Part shown: positions 1 through 11,544 of the stretch, one piece after another | Layout of the letters: each line of letters opens with the position of its first letter | How positions within the stretch are numbered: position 1 is the stretch's first letter | Assembly: GCA_030063045.1 (NCBI GenBank) | Contig: JAQSEB010000181.1 | Span: forward strand, 372,001-436,000 | DNA: 64,000 nucleotides | Source: Pratylenchus scribneri | Lineage: Eukaryota; Nematoda; Chromadorea; Rhabditida; Pratylenchidae | Reading direction: 5' to 3' | The notes under the pieces: generated by a model | Database searches by the model: none | What the model was told of the DNA's origin: nothing | Seen by the model: only the letters and a program-made list of their open reading frames with translations | Position numbers and translations under genes: made by a program

Positions 1-1254
1 CGAGACTGGTTTTTCTCAAGCATTCCGGTGCCGGAGGATGCCTATGCATTTGTGCGCGCATTGGATGAATTGATCCGGGAATTGGCGGCCGAGGATTTTG
101 AACAGTATTTGCTCCAAATCAAAGGTTTGCAACTGAAAAAATGTAAATTTTTCAGTCAATCCGCATACGCATATTTTGTCTTCTGGACAATTCGAGTAAT
201 TTAAGATTCTTGACTAATAAGTATAGATTAAAAAAATAGGCTCATCTGACTCATCATGGTCGATTTGTTTATGAAATTTATTTAAATCCAAACCGGTTTG
301 ATTTAATTTTGTTTAAACCATACATGTACTAGGGGGGACTATCACCCTCCCCCCCCGGGTAGTAGTATTTGAAAATTTTGAAAAAGTGAATAGTATCGGG
401 GCCGGAAAATTAAAAAAATATAATATAATTTTGCCAATTACTACCCATTTTTTGCTTTTTTTCCCCCGAAAATGAGTAAAAATAAAAATCATAAAAAATT
501 CTCTCTGCGGCGCTTATCGGTATTTTCTCCTATTATTTGACAAAAAATACAAAATTTGAAGGGGTTTTTTGCCATAGAATATCAAAATTTTTTCAGAAAC
601 TTCCTACTTTTTCCAAAAAAATGACCGTGTTTTCGGTGGGTAGTACCCGACCAAAGTGTCCCCCCCCCCCCAAGCGCATGTATGGTTTAAACCCATCAAT
701 CTGAAATTGGAATTTCATAAAAAATCGACAATGCTGAGATGAGTGAGTCGAATGAACCTTTTTTCCTAGAATTCGAGATTTCGAAAATTAATCAACTTAA
801 TTGGGTAATTCCCAAACCCAAATTTCAATATTAACCGTAAAACATATACAAATCCAATTAATAGTGAAAATTGATTAAAAAATGTTTGTAAATATTTTTT
901 CACCACCTCTCAAAATTCTCTTTAGATCCCAAAGATGGTCATCACCAAATTAGTCGAGTATTTAAACTGGGAACTGTGGGACTGACTGGCCTATTCCATA
1001 ACTTCCAATTGGAATTGGCACTTTTTTCAAACAATGACCGTGGAATGATGGAACAGGAAATTTGCCTTGGACTTATCGCCGTCAACAAAACCAATAACAA
1101 AAGGAGGATGCTGAATATGCCACTCAAGGCATTGCCTTGGTTGCGCGAACAAATGGCCGAAATGTTGGCATTGCATGATGGAACCGAACAAATTGAGAAG
1201 GTTCCAGCACAAATCCCTGATAGATTCCTTCAATTCAATATTTGTGAAGAATGA
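1..1254 (+). CDS. 3' end of an unrecognised protein gene (partial)
   Basis: Two exons can be joined, 1-124 and 926-1254. The first enters from the left edge and ends in phase 1 (AAA G|GTTTGC). The second follows a TTTAG acceptor at 924-925 with matching phase, and the frame runs to TGA at 1252-1254. The product C-terminus is about 150 residues, soluble and mixed alpha/beta. It has a Leu/Ala/Glu-rich helix near residues 20-40 and a helix with the motif LKALPWLREQMAEML near the end. No signal peptide or membrane segment is visible. I considered a PUR-alpha-like fold because of the repeated strand-then-amphipathic-helix pattern, but the resemblance is too weak to name. The 800-bp intron holds a palindromic element (239-760). 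Upstream exons lie outside the window. Confidence 0.6.
239..760. mobile_element. Palindromic (foldback/MITE-like) element inside an intron
   Basis: The ends are inverted copies. Left GTTTAAACCATACATG (about 313-328) is matched exactly by CATGTATGGTTTAAAC (about 675-690). Outside these, GTCGATTTGTTTATGAAATT is matched by AATTTCATAAAAAATCGAC, and CTCATCTGACTCATC by GATGAGTGAGTCGAATGA. Inside are a G-run and C-runs followed by GGGTAGTA/TAC motifs, which also pair. No ORF was found. This is a non-autonomous inverted-repeat element; no target duplication could be fixed. Confidence 0.7.
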
Positions 1255-1559
1255 ATGAATGAATGGAATAAGGGGATGCAATTGATAGATAAAGAAAGAT
1301 AAACGCATGATCATTTTGTTGAAATATTTTTGATGAATGAAAATAAAAGTAAAAATATGAGACCTTTTCCATTTACTTTGATTTATTCTTCTTAAATCCA
1401 ATATTATATGCAAAGTGGGTGCCAATTTTTAAGATTTCGTTGAGATTTTCACTAGGCGAACCCATCGATTCATATGAAAATTGTTTGATTTGCTATGAAA
1501 TTGAATGAGTTAAACCATTTATACCGCTTCGTGTTTTTGATTTAAAACTCGCTTAGTTT

Positions 1560-1853
1560 CAGGCCAATTTAGACCCTAAACTATCCATCATAAAAAAACC
1601 TCAAAGAAAAAATGGTACTTACTACTTATGTGTTATCTGGGGGCAGATTTTTTCATCCCCTAAATTACCTTATGTTACCCCCAAAAAATGAAAATCCTAG
1701 AATCATCTAAAATCATGTTTTTTCATCGTTTTACATTCAAATATGAATATTAAAATAAGAAACTCAAAAAAATTTTTTCAAAATCTGCCCCCAGATAACA
1801 CACATAAGTACCGAAAAATTTTGTAAAGATATTGATGTTAGATTTTGGCCTAA
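1560..1853. mobile_element. Short inverted-repeat element (MITE-like)
   Basis: GTGTTATCTGGGGGCAGATT near 1631-1650 is mirrored by AATCTGCCCCCAGATAACAC near 1783-1802. Outer parts (GGTACTTA/TAAGTACC, then AGGCCAA/TTGGCCT) also pair with mismatches. The centre is AT-rich and non-coding. The stretch 1255-1559 between this and the preceding gene shows nothing I can interpret. Confidence 0.6.
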
Positions 1854-2067
1854 AACCTTTCATTTATTCCATTCTTTCCGAAATCAAAATTACTAGCTCA
1901 GGTGCTCGTCCTAAGGGCGAACTTCTGACCTAGTTAAGTAATTTCTATATCATCTTCGCCCCTTCGGGGCTCAGGCTCGTTTCGCTCGTCCGAAGATTGT
2001 TTCCTTATATTATCTTCGGCTCAGAGTATTAATTTATCAAGAATAAAAAGTTTTAAGCATTATTTTT

Positions 2068-2138
2068 AACCACTGGGAATCGAACTTTAGTATTCTGTAC
2101 AAAAAACCTATTTCTTTACCATCTGCGCAATCTACCTC
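2068..2138 (-). repeat. tRNA-like relic (possible SINE head or decayed tRNA)
   Basis: Read on the minus strand, this stretch has an A-box-like TTGCGCAGATGGTAAAG and, about 40 bases on, a B-box-like GTTCGATTCCC followed by AGTGG. Spacing resembles a tRNA, but the acceptor stem does not pair convincingly and the anticodon arm is poor. It lies next to a tandem repeat array. A functional tRNA is unlikely; a tRNA-derived SINE fragment or pseudogene is the better reading. Confidence 0.3.
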
Positions 2139-2157
2139 TATATAATAGCAGAATTCC

Positions 2158-2692
2158 AGTATGTTTAAATGGCCATATCTCATCTAATATGTATTTAGAG
2201 CAATGATCCACATACCATTCGATTCCGCATGAAAATAGCTTTAAAATGAGCTAAAAATCTATCCACGTTACCGGCCTTCCAAACAAAATGCCATGGAATA
2301 AACAATTCCTTCTTCCTGTACCCAATATGTTCAAATGGCCATAAATCTTCAACAAATCCATATACAACAATGAATCTCATATTATTCGATTCTTCTTGAA
2401 AAGAGCTTTATAATGAGCTAAAAATCTATCCATGTTACCGGCCTTCCAAACAAAATGCCAAGGCACAAATTTACCCTCCTTCTTGTTCCCAATACGTTCA
2501 AATGGTCATATCTCATCTAATAAATATCTATATCTACTTAGAACATTGATTCATAAACCATTCGATTCCGCATGAAAATAGCTTTAAAATGAGCTAAAAA
2601 TCTATATCAATGTTACCGGCCTTCCAAACAAAATGCAATGGCAATAAACAATCCCTTCTTCCTGTACCCAATATGTTCAAATGGCCGCATCA
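2158..2692. repeat. Tandem repeat, about 170-bp unit, three copies
   Basis: The landmark TTCAAATGGCCAT (first copy GTTTAAATGGCCAT) recurs at about 2162, 2331, 2498 and 2676, giving periods of roughly 168, 167 and 178 bp. Each unit also holds ATTCGATTC, GAGCTAAAAATCTAT and ACCGGCCTTCCAAACAAAATGC. Copies differ by substitutions and small indels. It looks like a short satellite array without coding potential. Confidence 0.8.
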
Positions 2693-5592
2693 AAAATGAC
2701 AAGCATTTCTTCTAAAATTATATATTGTATTTTTATTTATAATGACAGACAGTGTCTGCCGATCAATATTTGTCAGTTTTGATTTCTCTAACTTAATATT
2801 GTCTATTTTCTAATATCTCTTCTAGATTATTTTAACCAATGAGCTTTGGACATTAGGATGCAACAAAATCCACGAGTGTATAAAAAGAGGCAAAGACCAT
2901 TTCGGTTGCATGAGAATGGTTCTCTCTGGTATTTTTTCCTCTTTTCCTTCTCCGTCCAAACCTACAGCGACCAGTCAATAAGATGACATACGTATGAAAA
3001 ATTCAATTGCTCATTTTCCCACCCGCAATACAACGAATTATTAAATAATAATGTAAAATTATTTTTAGCTTTTAAAAATTTTCATTAATATCAATAAAAT
3101 AGACATTTAACTTCATCGCTATTTTCAACCCTCAGCTCTTTTTATACTCACATTCTTTCTGTTAGAGATGAACCAAATAACATTCCTATTCCCTCATTGA
3201 TTTATTTTCTCTAACCTCACATTCCTCCATTCGCTCTTTATGTTATTGATCCACTGTCTACCCCAACCAATAAAAGACAGCCATCTTCCTCCTCTACGGA
3301 GACTTCCCCCAGTCATTCACAAATTATTATTTTATTTCAAAGACGCGATAAATATTCAAAGCAAACTTTATTTTATTCGTTTTAATTGTTGATATCGGAC
3401 ACAACACTTTCCAACTCCATCATCCATTCTTTAAGCCAACAGTGTTTGTCATTGCTTGCTCCCTACAGTTGACCCAAGTTGTCTGCACCCATCCTCATCG
3501 ACCTCAAATCAATACTTTCTATTGTCATTTCAGCAGCAAATTGTTCGATAGTCAACGAACACTCCATAGATTCCTTTCCTTTCCATAAATGTTTATGAAA
3601 GAAGATAGCGTCGTTTTTCCTCCTTAATTAGGCATTGGAAAAGCCCTCAATTCTTCCCAACAATTTTCCCTCTCAATTTTGCGCATCTGCCATACCCTTT
3701 CAAGAATAAGCTAAAAAGATGAAGATAGGAGGAAATACCCAATTTAATGTTTATTTATTTTTTTTATCTTTTATTTCATAGTTCAAAATTCGTATCTACT
3801 TCCGTTAATGCTTCTCGGAGCATAAAGGGTCGGAGTTGGCCATCAAAATTAGCGAGACCCATATCCGCCGCCGTTTTTGGCGATGATAAAGGAGATAAGG
3901 AATTTATTTTATCCCATATTCATTGTTCTTATTCTCATTCATCACACCTGTCGAAATAGCTCGGTTGTCTTTGAAAAACACTCATCAATTCGTTTTATTC
4001 AGTAGTAAAAATGTAAATGTGAGGTCAATGAAGAGTTTATTTGAATAAAAAGAGAGAAAGACAGAATATAATGTGGAATATGTTTTTAGGGAAATTAAAA
4101 TGGGCTTTTACGGCAAAATTGTATCAATTTAACATTTTCCATCAACTTCCCTCAATATTTCCTCATTTCATCATGGTAGGCATTCTCTTCACTTCATCAT
4201 TTTTATTCTTCACTTCTCGCACCTCCAAAATCCCTTCTCTGTCATAGCGTTCGGCCCATTGTTTGGCAAATCGAACAATACTCGCGGATACGGAGTCGAG
4301 ATTCTCAATAATTGTTTCACCAATTGGGGTAGTGATTGAGGAGAATGATTGCAATGTCCATTGGGAATTAATATCAGAATAAGTGGTATTTACATATCAG
4401 AATAAGTTTGGGAGAGTGAAATTTGTTGGGGCGAAAGGAGTGCATCTGATTTTGCTCCGATTAGTGTTTAGCCTTTCTCGAAGTTTCAAAGTAGTTTTTT
4501 TAGTATCGAGGCAGTAAAAAAGTTTTCCCATTGAGTCGTTAAATAAGACTGTTTGAGTGTTTATTGGTCAGAAGAAAATATTTTTATTTGAAGTGATGAA
4601 CTTTGAAATAAGGTTTACAAAGACCTTATATAGGGGTGAAATGTGAACTTAAAAGGCTAAATATATCAATTGGAAAAAATTTGAAAGAAATGTGTCAATT
4701 CATCATTTTTTTATGGTTTTCATGAAATTGCCATTTTTGTCCCATTTGTAATTGTTTGTGCAACAAGAAACTCATAAAAAACTGTTTGTCCCAATTTGCC
4801 TCTCATTTGAATTTTGATTAGTTGTAGTTTACTGATAATGCCCATCTTCTTTCTTGCTCCACTCCACTTTCATTTTTGCTCGCGGTTACTTCTCTGCTTC
4901 TCTTCTTCCTTTTCCTCAATTCGTCAAATTTCCTAAATCCGGGACTGTCGTTTTCATTTTTTTTCCTGCCCCACCCGCTACTCTCCCCCCATTCTCTGTG
5001 CCCATTTAGGCTTTTTCCACATTTGCAATTGCAATGATCATTAATCCCCGATCAACAGCAATAATCTTCATTTTGTAAAGGCGAGGAAATTACCCAGTCT
5101 TGCAATTGAATAGTTATTTTTGCGGAAAGCTGAATGTACAATTATTTTATTGCGAAATCGCAAATAGAGTTAAAAATCGAGCTATTTCTGTTAAGATGCA
5201 TTAATTCACGACATCATTTTCAATATAAAATATTACTCTGATTACCGACTTTCAACACAATAAACCTCATTTATTATAAATTCCAATGATAAAATCCTTC
5301 TCTCTTATTCATATCATAACTTTTCTGTTATCTACTTCATCAATAATCTTTCTCTTTATTGCGTGAGGCCCCGAATAGCCGACTATACCTCCCTATCGTA
5401 CGATAACGATGAAGACAGATTTTCTGTAGTTTTTATATTCTTTATAAAAATCGAACAAGTTTTAAATTAACGAATCAAAAACAATTTTATAGACATTTTA
5501 AAAAAAAAGATTTGCCCACTTATACCCTGCGAACTACATTAATAACAACGTTTGAAAAGTTAAACACGAATCAAAATATTCAATTTCAGTCA
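2693..5592. other. 2.9 kb without a firm gene; two weak coding-like fragments on the minus strand
   Basis: Mostly AT-rich with pyrimidine-rich stretches. Two minus-strand pieces look slightly protein-like. About 4163-4400 can be read as a helix ending in RYDREGILEVREVKN, and about 3786-3910 as a C-terminus containing MGLANFDGQLRPFMLREAL. They have no convincing splice sites or start and could be gene relics. A GATATAGGGG-like or promoter structure was not identified. Confidence 0.35.
5583..5592 (+). promoter_or_regulatory. Likely spliced-leader trans-splice acceptor
   Basis: ATTTCAG|TCA directly precedes the ATG of the SANT/chromodomain gene, and no upstream coding exon fits. Nematode mRNAs commonly receive a spliced leader a few bases upstream of the ATG, and SL RNA genes lie in this same window. 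It could alternatively be the acceptor of a 5' UTR intron. Confidence 0.5.
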
Positions 5593-8500
5593 ATGGACCA
5601 AAGTGAAACGGGTGCAAAAATGACACAATCGGGCGGAGCAGAAATGACACCATCAGACAAGGTAATAACCTGAAGAAACTGACTAAAATTGATATTTTAG
5701 GTCTTGCAATTGGTTGCGGCACTAAAATCGAACACAAGGTTTGCAAAATTTCTTTATAAATCAAAATTAGCAAATATTGCTTTTAAATTACCTTATCAAC
5801 TCATCTACCCGTATCACTACTAACTTCGGGTAGAGTTAGGCCCGGATATTCTGGCCTTTTTAGCCAAAATTATGAGTTAAGACTATAGGTATAAATTTCG
5901 AAATAGTATCAGTTGCACTGCAACATATCATAGTTCGCAAAAGTTGCTTGGCAACTCGCCGCAACTTATCAACACATTTTTATACTTCAGCTTATTAAGC
6001 TTGGGTTTAATGTTTTATCCTCAGAATATAAACAGTCCCCAATCAGTTACTTTTATCAATTTGAGACGTTGTCTCAGTCTAAAATCGATTTTCACTGTTG
6101 GGGCGGGCAAATAATTGCCACAACCACGGATTAACAAGTCTCTGAGTCAAGAGACAAGTTCTCGAGTAAAGCTCTTTCCTTTCTTAATATTAACTTAATG
6201 ATTTCTTACAAATTACCTCGTCGAGCTTTATCAAATAATAGCATAATTGCTATGATATATCACTATTTCTTCTTTTTGATTTTAAAAATCATTTTTACGC
6301 CATAAATTTATTGAAATATTTTTCAGTTTAATTTAAGTAAATTTTAATTTTCAGCCCCTTGGAAAATGACCAGCATATTTTTGTCAACGGTCTGAAATTT
6401 TCGACACGCATTTTGGCAATTGCGAAAGACAACATTGAATTGGAGTTGAAAAGTGTGCACAAAAATTCGGCCAATGAACCTGATCCAGGGGCACAAAATG
6501 CGAGAAAAGCTTCTTCTCGATCAAAGTAAAAATTAAATTGTCATAAAATTTAAATTTTATTGGAAAAATATCTTTTTACCAATTTTTTTAAATTGTTGGT
6601 ACTAATGAAGTTTGTTCCCTACCAGGAAAGGATGATGAAGGTGAATCTGAGGGTGCTTCATCATCATTATCTTCTTCATCATCCTCATCATTATCTTCAT
6701 CATCCTCATCATTATCTTCTTCATCATCATCATCCTCATCATCATCTTCTTCATCATCCTCATCATTATCTTCTTCATCATCATCATCCTCATCATCATC
6801 TTCTTCATCATCATCATCCTCATCATCATTATCTTCTTCATCATCCTCATCATTATCTTCTTCATCATCATCATCATCCTCATCATTATCTTCTTCATCA
6901 TCCTCATCATTATCTTCTTCATCCTCATCATCATTATCTTCTTCATCATCCTCATCATTATCTTCCTCATCATCATCATCCTCATCAGTCATCATTATCT
7001 TCTTCATCATCATCATCCTCATCATTATCTTCTTCATCATCAGCCTCATCATCATTATTTTCTTCATCATCCTCATCATTATCTTCTTCATCATCATCCT
7101 CATCATCATTATCTTCTTTATCATCCTCATCATTATCTTCTTCATCATCAGCCTCATCATCATTATCTTCTTCATCATCATCATCGTCATCATTATCTTC
7201 TTCATCATCATCCTCATCATCATTATCTTCTTCATCATCCTCATCATTATCTTCTTCATCATCATCCTCATTCCCTTGCAGGGGAAGAACTCTATTAATA
7301 ACATTTTTACTCCTTATTTATTTACCCCGTAATTTTTGATTTCTAATAACTAAACCGGTTTTAGACTATAAACCTTATAATTTGAAGAATCTCATCGAGA
7401 TGCTCGAATGGTATATAAAAATAAAATGTCATAAAATAAGATTGTTAAAAACCAAAAAAACTAAAAATATGGGTTAAAAAGTTTGGAAAAATTCTAGTTT
7501 ATGGTAATAGCTCGGATTCGGACGCGCTATAGCTCATTCGAAAGAGCTCGACGAGTTGGGTACGAATATGTAAAAATTTTCTTGCGGCAACCACTTTTGG
7601 CCAAGTTATGGCCATTCGAAAATCAAAAAAGCAAAGGGTCCCCCCTATGGGTCGAAAATTGTCAAAAAATTTTTTTGTTCATATTATACCTCAATCGACT
7701 TGTCTCGATGAGTAGAACACGAATCTGCAATCGGTTTCGCATAAAACACAAAAGTTAAAAAGTTATGAACCAAAGAAATTCAGAAAACGTTGCGCAAAGG
7801 AAATACGGATTGGAACTGCTCCGGTGGGCATTTCAGAGTGGACTCCTCCGTGTGCTCCGCCTCCGCGCGACCAGACGAGCTTGTGGCTCGCTTCGCTCGC
7901 CACAAGCTCGTCCAGTTCCCGCGCTTCGGCTACGCACACTCCGGAGTCCACTCTTACATTCCTCCGCAGTTCCAACACATTCCAGCGAGACAAAAATGGC
8001 CCTAACTTTCTTATTTTTAAGTTTTGGGCGAAACCAAGCACAGATTCGTGTTCCGCTCATCAAGACGCGTAGAATGAGCTATAATATGTTCAAAATAAAA
8101 TTTCGAAAATTTTAAACCCATAGGGGGGACCCTTCACTTTTATGAAAAAATGACTTTTTAATGGCCATAACTTGGCCAAAAGTGGTTGCCGCAAGAAAAT
8201 TTTTACATATTCGTATCCAACTCGACGAGCTCTTTCGAATGAGCTATAGCTTGTCCGAATCCGAGCTATTACCATAAACTAGAATTCTACCAAAAGTTTA
8301 GCTCGCCAAGTTTCGATTTAATCTAAGAAAAGTCAAAAGACGCGACTCGATGTCTACAAAATGATATATGGTTTGTAGTCTCTAAAACCGGTTTATGATT
8401 TATTAGAAGTCAAAAAAAACTTTTGGTGTAAAAAAATAAAATCTGGATTAAAAAATTACCTTCAAATTTTAATTTCTAACCAAATTTTTCAGTTCCGATG

Positions 8501-9894
8501 ATTCCGGCATTCAAATTGATATTGGCGAGGAAAAGAATTTCGAGTAATTTAATAAATAATTTTAAATTAAATTCGAAATTAATTTGCAGGACCCAAAATC
8601 AATTCATTGAAAATGCCCGACTGGAAAATCAAAAACATATGGCCACAATCCGAGACAAATGGTCAGCAGAGGAAAAGGAAATGTTCGAAAATGGCCTCAA
8701 AACGCATGGGGTAAATATGGGATTTTATTCTTCTTGTGAATTGAAAAATTTGCAGAAAAATTTTTCCGCCATTGCAAAATGTATTCAAACAAGAACGGTG
8801 AAAGAATGTGTCGAATTTTACTATGACACCAAGAAAGTTGCTGAATATAAACAAAGACTGAAAATTGGCCAGAAAAACAAAAGAGGAAAAAGGTGAGTTA
8901 AATTTTTTTTGATTTATTTAAAATTTTAATAAATTTTTACACAAAAACATTCCTAAAAAATTTAGCCGAAAAATTTGGACACTGCCCCTTCGAGAGCCAT
9001 CAGAAAGGAAATGCAAACAAATTCACCAAAAACCGAAGGTGGAACAAATCGAAGAGGACGACCAAAAGGAGACGAAAATCGAATTGATGTGAAAAATGTA
9101 CAAAAGAAAAAACAGAAGAAGGAAAAGAAGCCACCAATGAAATATGAAGTTGGGTGAAAATTTTGAAAATAAATTTAAAAAATAAATTTTCAGGTTGACT
9201 ATATCTTTGGAAGAAGGGAAAACTGCGAGGGGAAGCTGGAATACCGTGTTTTTTGGAAAGGCTATACGAGAGCAGATGCAACTTGGGAACCGGCTGAAAA
9301 TTTGGTAAATAATTTATAAATTTATTTAAGAAATAATTTTAGTGAATTTTTCATGTAATTTTTTGCCAAAAAAACTATAATGCTAAAATTGGTTTTTAAG
9401 GATTTGTTCTAGAGACTCATAAACCATATACCAAGGGCTAGAAGAGGTGACTAGATAGCCTAAATTAGAGAAAATAAAAAGTAAGAAGCAAATTTTATTT
9501 AAAAAAATCGTAATTCGGTATCATGCCGTTAGAAGACACTAGTGAAAATTTACATATTTTAATGAGTATTTTTTATGTTTTTTATTAAGATACTTGAAAA
9601 AACACCCCTAAAAACCGAATTTTTGAAAAATTTATTGTCATAACTTGGATAAACCGTTCGTTTAAACCGGTTTCCATTTTGGTTTGAAAATAAGTTCGCA
9701 TTCGCAGTTAAACTTATTAAACCAATTAATAATTAATCGAAGCGTTTTTGGCAAGATTTTTATTGATTCAATATTGAACTTACAGGTTTAAAATGACCAC
9801 ACATTTCAAAATTTTATTTTCTTAATAATATTAATTTTTTAAGAAGGAATGCGCTGAGGCCATTGAACGCTATTTGAAAGGATGGGGCATTTGA
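5593..9894 (+). CDS. SANT-domain and chromodomain chromatin protein
   Basis: Nine exons: 5593-5661, 5701-5738, 6355-6525, 8493-8543, 8590-8710, 8756-8892, about 8995-9148, 9194-9304 and 9844-9894; total 301 codons. ATG at 5593 lies three bases after a TTTCAG, a likely SL trans-splice acceptor. The N-terminus (about 1-110) is polar. A SANT domain follows (about 132-180, from DKWSAEEKEMFENGLK to VKECVEFYYDTKK). This is the MIER/MTA/CoREST type, in which SANT normally partners histone deacetylases. Next come a Lys/Arg-rich linker with an AT-hook-like RRGRPKG and a C-terminal chromodomain (about 245-300: YEVDYIFGRR, YRVFWKGY, TWEPAENL). Inference: a nuclear histone-reading factor. The exon 6/7 phase only fits if a weak acceptor at 8993-8994 is used; the better TTTAG at 8965 is out of phase. 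Intron 8711-8755 is 45 bp, stop-free and in frame, so retention would insert 15 residues into the SANT domain. Confidence 0.8.
6656..7272. repeat. Long (TCATCN)n microsatellite inside an intron
   Basis: About 600 bp of TCA/TCC/TCT/TTA triplets lie in the 2-kb intron 6526-8492. Read on either strand it gives runs of Ser, His, Asp/Glu or Met/Lys, but the triplet phase slips at about 6985 (TCATCAGTCATCATT), so no single frame keeps one residue type. The flanking exons splice to each other in phase when the whole repeat is removed. Confidence 0.85.
7338..8418. mobile_element. Foldback element (AACCGGTTT family) carrying a second palindrome inside it
   Basis: Outer arms: GATTTCTAATAACTAAACCGG at the left and the inverse GGTTTATGATTTATTAGAAGTC at the right. 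These are the ends shared by the dispersed foldback family seen at 12.7, 22.1, 25.2 and 42.1 kb. An unrelated palindrome (7501-8280) occupies the middle, so this looks like one element inserted into another. All of it lies inside an intron of the SANT/chromodomain gene. Confidence 0.65.
7501..8280. mobile_element. 780-bp palindromic element with a GC-rich core, copy 1
   Basis: Arms of about 280 bp are inverted: ATGGTAATAGCTCGGATTCG at 7501 is mirrored by CCGAATCCGAGCTATTACCAT at 8255-8275. AAGGGTCCCCCCTATGGGT is mirrored by CCCATAGGGGGGACCCTT. The core (about 7785-8000) is much more GC-rich than its surroundings and contains a hairpin built on GAGCTTGTGGCTCGC and GCCACAAGCTCGTC. Its core is nearly identical to that of the inverted copy at 30.5-31.3 kb. 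Several overlapping frames are open in the core, but none is shared or protein-like. Confidence 0.75.
9305..9843. repeat. Intron with a degenerate foldback fragment
   Basis: The last intron of the SANT/chromodomain gene contains ACTCATAAACCATATACCA and GGTTTAAACC-type remnants of the AACCGGTTT foldback family, but the arms no longer pair well. There is no coding content. Confidence 0.4.
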
Positions 9895-11544
9895 ACAACA
9901 ATACGAGAATGGAATTTATTGAGGAAAACGGGAACACAGATCAAAGCAAAGCGGGATCAATTGATAATCATCAAAACTTTCAAAATTTGAAATTTTATTG
10001 AAAATTGTAATTATTTATTTAATTTTTTCACTTGACATTTGACAATTCTATAAATACATTCCATCAAATGTATAAATTTTGGAAGTGATTTAATTACCAG
10101 AAAAAAGATTGAATCTACTTAAATAAAAATCTACATTTTAAGGCAAAAAAACTTTATCAAATCGGAACTTTAAAATTCCTATCTGCGAGTCTTCTAAAGA
10201 ACTAACCAAAAAATTTTGAAAAATATATAAAAAATAATCAAAAAATTAAAATTATCAATAATTTTCTCAATAAGTAATTTTTACTTATTATAGAGGGTTT
10301 AAAGTACATTTTAAAAACACTTAAAAATTGCATATGAACTGTAACACTTAAATTGACCCAGAGGAATTCTAATAAATGACGTATCACAAAGGCACCAATT
10401 GTGCTTCTCCCATTCACAGTTCAAATTCCTGAATTCTTTTCCCATAATATAATCAAACAATTCAAATTCAATCTTCAACCGCTGTACTTTGCCTCAATTG
10501 AATGAATAAAAGATTAAAATTTATTTTGTCTAATTGGAATTTTTCAACTTTAAAATATAATCCTTAACAATATGGATGATTATGGGAAAAGAAAGAAATA
10601 ATATGAATTATTATTTGTTGGAATGAGATGAAAATATAAAGTTGTTTAGGACCAAGACATTGACGAAAAAGAATTAATTCTCCTTCATCAAAATTCCACA
10701 TTTTTAAATAATCAGGCAATTTCCCAATGGCACCAAATTTTGTCAATTTTAGTCCAAACCCAAATTGGCATTTTTGATGCCCAAATTTTAATCAAGAAAA
10801 GAACTTCCTTTATAAAAATGATTCCATTCTTGCACAAATCCTATTTTAATATTTCCCATTAAAAAAAATTAATTAAATAAAAATAAGTTCATGGTCCCTG
10901 ATTTTGTAAAGAATTATAAAATAAAGATACGAATAAATTAGAATTAAAATGTTACTCATTATATGTTCGAATTAGGTTTTAAAAGTTAGGCGATTAATTT
11001 GATAAATTGATGAATTTAAACAATAATTATGTGGTTCGTACACAATTTTTTGAAAAAAAATAAATTTTCAATTTCCGACTTTAAAATATTTTATATAGTT
11101 TTCAAAATCACATGGAATCTGAATATCGCATTTATATTGTACCTAGGCTATCATAGAATCTACAAAAACAAGTTTAAAATCAAATTTGGCCATAATGGGT
11201 TTTCGAGAAGATTGAATCCGAAAAAAACGCTATTTTGAATTCTGAACACTCCAAATTATTCAAAATTTGGTTTTAAAAATTCTCTCATTTTTCCATTTGA
11301 TGTCAATGTCAATCCCCGTTTGTCATCCGGGTTGATGCATGTCAATTAGGTGCCTTTTGTTTTTTGCCGATTAATATTTTATAAATTGGTTTTTGAACAA
11401 CGGTTCGGAGTAACCTAGTTTAAATAAATGCAAAATTCGGATTCTCAGAAATGAAAATCTTATAATAAATATTTTTAAGTCAAAAATTAAAAATTTATTT
11501 TTTTTTTGTCAAAAATAGAGAGAGGTAAACGACATAATTAACAT
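9895..11544. other. 1.65-kb AT-rich intergenic stretch, nothing recognised
   Basis: Low-complexity AT-rich DNA between two convergent genes. Short open frames (10564-10746, 11029-11238) have the composition of random AT-rich sequence and no splice context. No repeat family member or RNA gene was recognised. Confidence 0.5.

Noticed and set aside
460..700. Promoter or G-quadruplex region in the first intron
   Set aside because: The G- and C-runs are the paired inner arms of a palindromic element.
1..1254. PUR-alpha identity for the first gene
   Set aside because: Only a vague strand-helix pattern supports it; none of the diagnostic PUR repeat residues are visible.
6560..7339. Long open frames of poly-Ser/His (+) and poly-Asp/Glu or Met/Lys (-)
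   Set aside because: They are readings of a triplet microsatellite; the phase slips at about 6985 and the surrounding exons join in phase without it.
7763..8115. Five or more overlapping open frames on both strands, also at 30734-31112
   Set aside because: They come from a GC-rich palindromic core with few stop codons; no frame is protein-like or supported by splice sites.
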